Assembly: GCA_000344275.1 (NCBI GenBank)
Contig: AORU01000004.1
Location: forward strand, 1-64,000
Direction: 5' to 3'
Origin: Streptococcus oralis subsp. tigurinus AZ_3a
Lineage (GTDB): Bacteria > Bacillota > Bacilli > Lactobacillales > Streptococcaceae
DNA: 64,000 bases
The position numbers and the translations under genes are program-made. Each line of letters opens with the position of its first letter. Positions within the stretch are counted from its first letter, which is position 1. The notes below the pieces were generated by a model. It did no database searches. It saw nothing but the letters and a program-made list of their open reading frames with translations, and was not told where the DNA came from. This document shows, piece after piece, positions 57,543-64,000 of the stretch.

Positions 57543-58466
57543 CTATTCTTTCACACCACCGATTGTCAACCCTTTAACAAAGTAGCGTTGGAAGAATGGA
57601 TATAGAATCGCGATTGGAAGGGTTGCAACGACAACCATGGCCATACGACCTGTTTCTTTCGGTAGAGCAACTCCCAGTTGGCCAGATAGGCCGACTGCTT
57701 TTGCAATGTAGTCCATATTTTGTTGGATTTGCATGAGCAAATATTGCAATGGATACAAGTTGTCACTCTTGATGTAAAGAAGGGCGTTGAACCAGTCATT
57801 CCAGAAACCAAGAGCTGTCAAAAGCGTGATGGTTGCGATACCTGGAAGTGACAATGGCAAACAGATCTGGAAGAAGATCCGAGCTTCACTGGCACCATCG
57901 ATACGAGCAGATTCGAGAATGGCTTCTGGAATGGTCTTCTTGAAGAAGGAACGCATCAAAATGATGTTGAATGGTGAGAGAAGCATTGGAACAATCAAGG
58001 CCCAAACGGTATCACCAAGTTGAAGCAGGCGAGTGACCACAATATAGCCTGGTACCAAACCAGCATTGAACAACATACTAAGAAGAGCGAAGATCGTAAA
58101 GAATCTGCGGTACTTAAAGGTTGTACGTGAGATGGCGTAGGCATAAGTGGTTGTGATGAAGACGTTGGTCACTGTTCCGACTACAGTTACAAAAACTGAG
58201 ATAAAGAGTGCTTGGAGGATCTTATCTTTAAACTGAGCTAGGAACTGGAATCCATCTACACCAAACTTCGAAGGGAAAAAACTATATCCATACTGGAGGA
58301 TGCTCTTTTCGTCTGTCACCGAAATGATGATAACGAAGATAAAGGGCAAGATACAAGAAAGAGCAATCAAACCAGAGATGATACTAAAGAAGATATCTGC
58401 TTTCTTACTGAAGGAGTGAATGCCAACATTATCGATTTTTTCTTTTTTAATTTTCTTTTTTGCCAT
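57543..58466 (-). CDS. Carbohydrate ABC transporter permease (NgtP2-like)
   Basis: 307 residues from the ATG at 58466 (GGAGGAG upstream). Six helices, with the coupling EAA segment EAILESARIDGASEARIF. This is the second inner-membrane subunit of the ngt-type importer and it relies on a shared ATPase (MsmK type), as no ATPase gene is present. It is 13 bases after the first permease. Confidence 0.88.
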   Translation of the reverse strand: MAKKKIKKEKIDNVGIHSFSKKADIFFSIISGLIALSCILPFIFVIIISVTDEKSILQYGYSFFPSKFGVDGFQFLAQFKDKILQALFISVFVTVVGTVTNVFITTTYAYAISRTTFKYRRFFTIFALLSMLFNAGLVPGYIVVTRLLQLGDTVWALIVPMLLSPFNIILMRSFFKKTIPEAILESARIDGASEARIFFQICLPLSLPGIATITLLTALGFWNDWFNALLYIKSDNLYPLQYLLMQIQQNMDYIAKAVGLSGQLGVALPKETGRMAMVVVATLPIAILYPFFQRYFVKGLTIGGVKE

Positions 58467-58479
58467 ATTCTCCTCCTTT

Positions 58480-59409
58480 CTAGAACAAAGCTGAGTTTGG
58501 ATCGACTCGTCTTGCAAGCAAGTTTGATAGGATAACCAGAATCAAACCGACTACTGATTGGTAAAGGCCGGCTGCTGAAGCCATACCGATATCTGCTGTC
58601 TGAGTCAAACCATTAAAGACATATACGTCCAAAACGTTGGTTACATTGTAAAGCTGACCAGCATTGTGGGGGATTTGATAGAAGAGACCAAAGTCTGCAC
58701 GGAAGATATTTCCGACTGCAAGGATGGTCAAGACTGTTACAAGTGGAGTCAACTGAGGAATGGTTACGTTGCGAATGCGTTGCCACTTGCTAGCCCCGTC
58801 CACTGTTGCTGCTTCGTAGTAGGTTGGGTCAATTCCCATGATTGTCGCATAGTACATGACACTGCTATATCCAAAGCCTTTCCAAATACCAAGGAAAAGG
58901 AGAAGGTATGGCCAAATGCCTAAGTCAGCGTAGAAGTTGACTTCCTTCATGCCAATGGATGTTAGGAAATGGTTAAAGACCCCTTTGTCAATGTTTAGGA
59001 AGGCATCTGTAAAGAAACTGATGATAACCCATGACAGGAAGTAAGGGAACAACATAGACGTTTGGAAAATCTTAACCATTCTCTTAGAGCGGAGCTCGCT
59101 GAGGATGATGGCAATCCCTACTGATACAATCAAACCGATAAAGATAAAGCCGAGATTGTAGAGAACGGTATTTCGAGTGATGATAAAGGCATCTTTTGAA
59201 CTGAACAAGAATCTGAAATTATCTAACCCGACCCATTTACTATTCACAATACTATCTATGAAACCATTACTGGTCATATGGTAGTCTTTAAAGGCGACCA
59301 CATTCCCAAATACTGGAATGTAAAAGAATAGAATCAACCAGAGTGCCCCTGGTAAAACCATCAAGAGAAAGATCCAGTTATCTCTCAAGGTCTTTGAAAA
59401 CTTTTTCAT
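58480..59409 (-). CDS. Carbohydrate ABC transporter permease (NgtP1-like)
   Basis: 309 residues from the ATG at 59409 (GGGAGGAAA upstream). Six helices with EAATVDGASKWQRIRNVTI as the coupling motif. It is the first gene of the importer operon. A CcpA cre site lies just upstream, so glucose repression is likely. Confidence 0.88.
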   Translation of the reverse strand: MKKFSKTLRDNWIFLLMVLPGALWLILFFYIPVFGNVVAFKDYHMTSNGFIDSIVNSKWVGLDNFRFLFSSKDAFIITRNTVLYNLGFIFIGLIVSVGIAIILSELRSKRMVKIFQTSMLFPYFLSWVIISFFTDAFLNIDKGVFNHFLTSIGMKEVNFYADLGIWPYLLLFLGIWKGFGYSSVMYYATIMGIDPTYYEAATVDGASKWQRIRNVTIPQLTPLVTVLTILAVGNIFRADFGLFYQIPHNAGQLYNVTNVLDVYVFNGLTQTADIGMASAAGLYQSVVGLILVILSNLLARRVDPNSALF

Positions 59410-59458
59410 AATTTCCTCCCTTTTATTCCTAAAAACTGATTTCATCGAATTTTTAGGT

Positions 59459-59474
59459 TTGATAACGATTACAT
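59459..59474. promoter_or_regulatory. cre (CcpA) site before the ngt operon
   Basis: TTGATAACGATTACAT fits the cre consensus WTGNNARCGNWWWCAW at every position. It sits a few bases downstream of a -10-like TATACT (minus strand, about 59484), a road-block position. Confidence 0.8.
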
Positions 59475-59617
59475 TATTAGTATACTCCTAATTGATGGCT
59501 AGGTTAAACTACTAATTATAGAAAAAACTCCACAAATTATTTTTTGTGGAGAAGTTTTTTATAAGAAATAGGTTTCACGAGAAACACTCTGCATACGATA
59601 AATGTATTTCCTCTTTA

Positions 59618-60733
59618 CTAATTGAAAACTTGTTCTAATATTGGGTGATGAAACTCGACAAAATGAACCTGGGCATTTATGATATCCCCTGATTCATTTT
59701 TCTCAATCTCTGGTCTTCCTTCGGTGTGTAAAAGAGCAAGATTGCCATCCTTGTAGCCAAAGAGAATCACCTCTGTCTCTGCTTCATTCACATAGCAAGC
59801 TAGGATTTCAAACCGCCCAGAACCTGAACCTGCACTATACCCATACCATTTAAAAGTATAATTCACCCCATCTACTTGTCCAAATTGCATTATCTGGTCT
59901 GGCACTGCTAGTCCATAGTAGTGACCATATGTTGCTAAGTTAGTTGACTTAAATCTTTCACCTTTACTATCCGAATAGGATTCCATGGCTGTTTTTATCT
60001 TGTCTATTAAAGAACTATTATCTGTATCTGGCTCGCTCTCTGTAGTTACACTTGTTTTTAATAGAAATTCCTTAAAACGTCGCGCTAAATCTGTATTCTC
60101 AGTCTCTTCAAAATTTGCAGTAGGGATAGTTTCCAGTGTCTTATCGGTATACAAGACCTGTGCTTGCCCATCCTTCAGTGTAAATAGGTAGAAATGTTTG
60201 TCCTGATTGTCATAGTAGGTATCCAAAACCAAGTAATCATAGGCATTGTCACTCGATACTCCAAAAACATTCCATTTGACACTTTTCTGAGAGACAGTTG
60301 TTGCTTCTAATTTTTTGATGAGATCATTCTTTTCATCAAAGTTTCTATGCTCTAGTCTATGATAGGATTGCCCCATAGAAGAAGCCCAACTTGCAAACTC
60401 TTCTTCCCACTTTTCGGTGTTGTATTGGATTAGCTTCTGAAAATCTGAGTAGTTCTTCATAATCAAGGCTTGATCAGTCGGATTAGATAACTGGAGTTCT
60501 TCCACGGCTGCAACTGTAGCAGCCATAGGTGACTGAACACTTGTATCCTTGGATTCTTTTTCGTGCGAAAGAGCCTTTTGATAGGAATCTGCTAAATAGT
60601 GAAAATAGTTGGTTGTTTCCTTGGTTTGTTGCTCCCTCGCTGTCGACGGACTAGTTACGCCGTCCTCTGTCGCTCTGTGGCAGGCAGATAAGACTAGCAT
60701 ACTAGCACCTAGGACCAGTAGTAACTTTTTCAT
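59618..60733 (-). CDS. DUF4767-containing lipoprotein
   Basis: 371 residues from the ATG at 60733 (GGAGGT upstream; an ATG two codons earlier is too close). Lipobox VLSAC near residue 18, a polar linker, then a DUF4767-like domain (about 110-200: WEEEFASWASSMGQSYHRLE and FGVSSDNAYDYLVLDTYYD) and a second similar domain after residue 245 (YGYSAGSGSGRFEILACYVN). It is an exported, membrane-anchored protein of unknown function. It has its own terminator boundary and is not clearly part of the glycan genes. Confidence 0.75.
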   Translation of the reverse strand: MKKLLLVLGASMLVLSACHRATEDGVTSPSTAREQQTKETTNYFHYLADSYQKALSHEKESKDTSVQSPMAATVAAVEELQLSNPTDQALIMKNYSDFQKLIQYNTEKWEEEFASWASSMGQSYHRLEHRNFDEKNDLIKKLEATTVSQKSVKWNVFGVSSDNAYDYLVLDTYYDNQDKHFYLFTLKDGQAQVLYTDKTLETIPTANFEETENTDLARRFKEFLLKTSVTTESEPDTDNSSLIDKIKTAMESYSDSKGERFKSTNLATYGHYYGLAVPDQIMQFGQVDGVNYTFKWYGYSAGSGSGRFEILACYVNEAETEVILFGYKDGNLALLHTEGRPEIEKNESGDIINAQVHFVEFHHPILEQVFN

Positions 60734-60790
60734 GGTCATACCTCCAAACTATCTTTCTACCTTCATTATACTCCTTCCCTATCTCCAAAT

Positions 60791-60823
60791 CAAAAAACAT
60801 CTCCATGTATTTAAAAGGAGATG
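60791..60823 (-). terminator. GH20 operon terminator
   Basis: CATCTCC/GGAGATG stem with a six-T run on the minus strand downstream of the GH20 gene. Confidence 0.8.
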
Positions 60824-60845
60824 CTTAACTGTTTGTGATGAATGC

Positions 60846-62726
60846 CTAAGTCGTATAAATCGTCGAAGCTGTCGCAATGGTATGCCACTGGTTGGCTGTT
60901 GTGGCTGCAAAGTCCTTGTCTCCATAAAAATCGTTAAATGGAAGGATTTCAACTTCTAGCTCGTCGATGCGGTCAATCTGTCCTGCCAGATAAGCTTCGA
61001 TGCGGCTTTCTGCTCGTTTGATGCGTTGCAAGAGTCCGCCCATACGGATATCGACTGTATCCATGCCAAAGACCTTATTTTCTTTCAACCATTGGTGGCT
61101 AAAGAGAGCATGGAAGTGTTCAATCTCACTTCTGAGTTTTGGTAATTCTTGTCTTGCGATTTCTTTCAGATTTTCTTTATCACCCGCTTGGTAGGCCTGA
61201 CGAATGCGTCGTCCCACATCCACTTTACTACTTAAAATCTGGTTCAACTGGGCCTGAGTTTCAAAGAGATAAGAGTAGGCGCCAGCTTTTTCTTTGATTT
61301 CAGCAAGCGTCTCAGCAGCCTGAGCGAAGTGTGGCTTGTCCTGTTCAGGTGTCATGTGTCTATCAAGAATAGGGCAGAGAACATCCTGATAAAAGACATA
61401 GCGGTTGGGATTGATACCACTGATATTGCCTGGCAGATCTGGCAAGAGGTTAGCTAGGTCAATCTTCATGAAATCCTCAACTGATAGACCTGTATTGGTC
61501 TGGAAATGAGTAGACAAACGGTCTAAGTCATTGCGGTAGCTGAGTTCTGCCCAGATTTGCAAGCTTGGCAGGATAGAAAATTGAGCTGTCTCACCACCAT
61601 TGTCCCCCCAACCCGTCACGATGACTTCTTTGATCTGATTAGCACGACAGGCTTTATTGGCTTCAAGAGCAATAAGACGGCTGAAATGGTTGTTGGGTGT
61701 GAAACCAATCCACTTCCAAGCTCCACCTGCAAAGGCGATATCCTGGCTAATCTTGTGGTGGTTGCGGAAATTGCGGTTGTATTTTTCCTCGCTATCCTGA
61801 TAATAATCCCAGTAAACCAAGGTTACACGGTCTTTGAGACGATCTAGGTAGACACGAGTTTCCTCTGGAATCTCCACGTCACGATCGTACTGGCCATCCG
61901 CTGACATGAGTTTAAAGAACATATCACTCCACATCTGACAATGGAAACCATGCTTGTCTGCAATATCCAGCACGCGCTCCAAGTGTTGACACATGAGGAG
62001 ACTACGGTCTACAACACCGTTCAAGATGAGGTAGCGTCCCAAACCAACCAAGTGGGCTTCATCCATCCCGATATTGACCTTGCGAGTCTGCAGTTTAGAT
62101 AGAGTGGCAAACATGCCATCAATCAAATCATAAACCTTTTCTTCACCAATAAGGAGAATGTCCTCCACATCACGGAGCTCCTGCACTTCCTTGACACCCC
62201 ATTTGACAAAGGCTGACAAGTGGGCCAAGGTCTGGATACAAGGCACAAAGGTCATATCAAACTGCTGGGCATAGGCTTCGATTTCCTGTAACTCTTCAGC
62301 TGAATAAGCCCCACGGAAATAACCAAAATAAGGCTGCCCCTCAATCTGGTAGGTGTCTTCCATGTAGAGCTCGAAGGTCGAGTAACCCATGAGAGCCAAG
62401 ACTTCAATCATCTGCTTAGCAGAAGCCACATTCAAAACTGCATTGCGGGAACAGTCTGCCATGTAGGCCAACTCTTCATAAGCCGCCTGCTCCTCAATCG
62501 CCACTTTATCACCTTCTACTAGAGCTGTTGCCAATAAGGACAAGGCACGATAGAGTTGGTGAGGTTTGCGATAAGTCAGTTGATAGTGCCCTCCCTCACC
62601 CTTGATAGAAATAGAGGCTTGATCAGACTGAGTGACTGCCACTTCCACATCTGGTAGGGAAATGTGACTTTTTAAAACCTCAATAGCTTGCGCTTGTTTG
62701 GGACTAAGTCCTGTAAATCTTACCAT
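60846..62726 (-). CDS. Family GH20 exo-beta-N-acetylglucosaminidase (GH20C-like)
   Basis: 626 residues without signal peptide, so cytoplasmic. The catalytic TIM barrel shows the Asp-Glu pair in [13 protein letters not shown] (about 222-234), a substrate-assisted mechanism, and nearby Trp/Tyr residues (VYWDYYQDS). The size equals the pneumococcal GH20C. It removes terminal GlcNAc from imported N-glycan fragments. It overlaps the ROK gene by 7 bases, and the GH38 gene precedes, so the three form a catabolic operon. Confidence 0.9.
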   Translation of the reverse strand: MVRFTGLSPKQAQAIEVLKSHISLPDVEVAVTQSDQASISIKGEGGHYQLTYRKPHQLYRALSLLATALVEGDKVAIEEQAAYEELAYMADCSRNAVLNVASAKQMIEVLALMGYSTFELYMEDTYQIEGQPYFGYFRGAYSAEELQEIEAYAQQFDMTFVPCIQTLAHLSAFVKWGVKEVQELRDVEDILLIGEEKVYDLIDGMFATLSKLQTRKVNIGMDEAHLVGLGRYLILNGVVDRSLLMCQHLERVLDIADKHGFHCQMWSDMFFKLMSADGQYDRDVEIPEETRVYLDRLKDRVTLVYWDYYQDSEEKYNRNFRNHHKISQDIAFAGGAWKWIGFTPNNHFSRLIALEANKACRANQIKEVIVTGWGDNGGETAQFSILPSLQIWAELSYRNDLDRLSTHFQTNTGLSVEDFMKIDLANLLPDLPGNISGINPNRYVFYQDVLCPILDRHMTPEQDKPHFAQAAETLAEIKEKAGAYSYLFETQAQLNQILSSKVDVGRRIRQAYQAGDKENLKEIARQELPKLRSEIEHFHALFSHQWLKENKVFGMDTVDIRMGGLLQRIKRAESRIEAYLAGQIDRIDELEVEILPFNDFYGDKDFAATTANQWHTIATASTIYTT

Positions 62727-63589
62727 TGGTTTTCCTCCTGTAGCCAGTTGACAAGGGCACCGTAAAGATTGGCATCTGCGTGATAGGTGCAGGCTTGAAT
62801 CACTGGAGTGATGGTATATTCTTCGTAGCTTTCGACAAATTCATCGACAGCTTTTTTGACGCCTTGGATAAAGTCTGTATTTTGGCTGATAGAGCCTCCC
62901 AGACTAATGACGTCCGGATCGATGAGATACTGAATATTGAGCAGACCTTGCGCCAGATTACGATTCATGCGCTCAATCGCTTCTTGACAAAGAGCATTGC
63001 CAGCTGCGGCCTCTTGGTAAATCTTGCGTCCGTCCCAGTCAGTCTGACCAGATTTTTCAATCACGTAGCGCACCATATTTCCAGTTGACGCTAGTTGCGA
63101 CCAGTTGTTGAGTTTTTCAGCAGGTGCAATGGTTGTCATGTAGCCAAACTCTCCCCCCAAGCCGTGGCGACCTCGGTGAAGCTTACCATTGATAATCATG
63201 GCACCACCGATTCCAGTCCCAATCACGACACAGGCTGCATTTTCAATCTCTGGATGTGCTAGCAGTTCACTAAGTCCAACACAGTTGGCATCATTTTCTA
63301 GATGGACAGGGAGTTGATGATGTGCAAGAGCTTCATACCAAGAAAAGCCATGGATGTAAGGCACGGCACTAATTCCCTCAATCACACCTGTTTCTTGATT
63401 AACCGCGCCTGGAACGCTCATGGCGATCCCACTATAATCTTGTTCTGACAAGCGTTGGTCTAGCCATGCCAGTAAATCTTCTAGGGTTTCTGGTGTCGGT
63501 GTACTTGTCTTATCTAGTATTTTTCCATCAGGAGTCAGACTGGCAAACTTAATCCCAGTCCCTCCGATATCAATGGTTGCAATGGTCAT
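62720..63589 (-). CDS. ROK family sugar kinase-like protein
   Basis: 289 residues. ATPase N-terminus [10 protein letters not shown] (about 6-15), catalytic Asp in ENDANCVG (about 98-105), and [12 protein letters not shown]. The zinc motif CxCGxxGC of typical ROK proteins is absent after GGEFGYM; no helix-turn-helix is present, so a kinase (for mannose or GlcNAc released from glycans) is more likely than a repressor. It lies between GH38 and GH20 genes. Confidence 0.88.
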   Translation of the reverse strand: MTIATIDIGGTGIKFASLTPDGKILDKTSTPTPETLEDLLAWLDQRLSEQDYSGIAMSVPGAVNQETGVIEGISAVPYIHGFSWYEALAHHQLPVHLENDANCVGLSELLAHPEIENAACVVIGTGIGGAMIINGKLHRGRHGLGGEFGYMTTIAPAEKLNNWSQLASTGNMVRYVIEKSGQTDWDGRKIYQEAAAGNALCQEAIERMNRNLAQGLLNIQYLIDPDVISLGGSISQNTDFIQGVKKAVDEFVESYEEYTITPVIQACTYHADANLYGALVNWLQEENQW

Positions 63590-63603
63590 TGTTCTTTACC
63601 GTA

Positions 63604-63645
63604 AAAAGGGGCGAATCAGCAGTTAGTCCTTACTCTTTCGCCCCT
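63604..63645 (-). terminator. Stem-loop between GH38 and ROK genes
   Basis: GGGGCGAA/TTCGCCCC stem with TTTTT on the minus strand. Since ROK and GH20 genes follow closely, it probably attenuates rather than ends the transcript. Confidence 0.65.
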
Positions 63646-63688
63646 CCTTTCTATCTCATAGTATTAGTTATCAAACACTTCAAAACTG

Positions 63689-64000
63689 TTAAATGTCTTC
63701 TTTTTTGATCAATTCTGTGCGAATTTCTTGTGGTGCTAAGAGTCCTGAATGAACGGGATATGGTCGCTCAAGCAAATCCAAAATGGTTTGTTGGTGTTCT
63801 GATACACGCACATTTTCTTGACTCATATTGTAGTAACGGAGGACATATCCTTCTTCATTTTCAGCAACTTTAAAGGCTGTCGGGCAGACTTGTGGTAAGC
63901 TGAGTGCTGCATGGCTCAAGAGGCTGCCAGTCGCTGCCACACTTCCTTCTTGTTTAGCAACTTGAAGACTAGTGAATGGTGTTTGGAAGGCTTTGGCACG
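63689..64000 (-). CDS. Alpha-mannosidase, GH38 family (3' part only)
   Basis: The last ~103 residues of a protein running off the right edge. The frame is open to the final base. The segment SLPQVCPTAFKVAENEEGYVL then RYYNMSQENVRV is typical of the C-terminal beta-domain of bacterial GH38 alpha-mannosidases, and the GH38-ROK-GH20 order matches the pneumococcal N-glycan locus. The catalytic domain is outside the window, so the assignment rests partly on context. Confidence 0.75.
   Translation of the reverse strand, partial: RAKAFQTPFTSLQVAKQEGSVAATGSLLSHAALSLPQVCPTAFKVAENEEGYVLRYYNMSQENVRVSEHQQTILDLLERPYPVHSGLLAPQEIRTELIKKEDI

Noticed and set aside
63604-63645. Operon boundary between GH38 and ROK genes
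   Set aside because: The hairpin is terminator-like, but no promoter was seen before the ROK gene, so attenuation within one operon is preferred.

Overview
The window reads as chromosome of a low-GC Gram-positive of the Streptococcus mitis group (pneumoniae/mitis/oralis relatives). The evidence is gene content and order: hexA/hexB-type mutS and mutL, a YesMN-type two-component pair beside nrdI, metQ-M20-metN-metI, an Rgg regulator next to tsaD-rimI-tsaB, rpoY-rnjA, aatB-argG-argH, sdaAB-sdaAA, and N-glycan uptake and hydrolysis genes. From memory, much of the order matches the pneumococcal block that runs from nrdI down to the ngt transporter. The mutS-argR-argS block and the GH20/ROK/GH38 block sit at other places in pneumococcus, so there appear to be rearrangement junctions near 9.4-10.9 kb and 59.5-60.8 kb. 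This has not been checked against a database.

Layout. 1-0.7 kb: an IS200-type element with hairpin ends. 0.8-8.8 kb: mutL, a LytTR regulator with a DUF3021 membrane partner, mutS, argR, argS. 8.8-9.1 kb: a tandem array of ~125-bp units that fold into hairpins. 9.15-10.9 kb: a small membrane protein and an NRAMP-like transporter. 10.9-15.6 kb: nrdI, a membrane protein, and a YesL/histidine kinase/AraC response regulator operon. 15.8-18.9 kb: an ECF S component and an orphan DltB-DltD pair followed by a DltX-like micro-ORF. 19-25.2 kb: methionine uptake with a MET-box, an amino-acid binding protein and AzlCD. 25.3-29.1 kb: lipoprotein, MFS exporter, CPBP protease and Rgg. 29.2-31.3 kb: tRNA t6A genes with rimI. 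31.3-32.4 kb: small membrane ORFs and two candidate small RNAs. 32.7-38.3 kb: rpoY-rnjA, mnmG, a Nudix hydrolase and mnmA. 38.6-42 kb: aatB-argG-argH. 42.3-52.6 kb: LysM wall protein, serine dehydratase, HAD phosphatase, CapD-like and GT2 envelope enzymes, MFS transporter, and a PadR-controlled envelope cassette. 52.6-55.8 kb: a DUF4299 gene broken by an amber codon, trhO, and bacteriocin-immunity-like genes. 56-64 kb: an N-glycan ABC importer with a cre site, a DUF4767 lipoprotein, GH20, ROK, and the 3' end of a GH38 alpha-mannosidase running off the edge.

The most notable signals are the DltB-DltD-DltX-like acyl relay without dltA or dltC, the covarying hairpin repeat array after argS, the two independent terminator-ended transcripts before rpoY, and the LytTR system with a 21-bp-phased direct repeat. 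Start codons were moved from the longest reading frame wherever a Shine-Dalgarno sequence and family length agreed on an internal start. All family assignments are from reading the translations; no searches were run.
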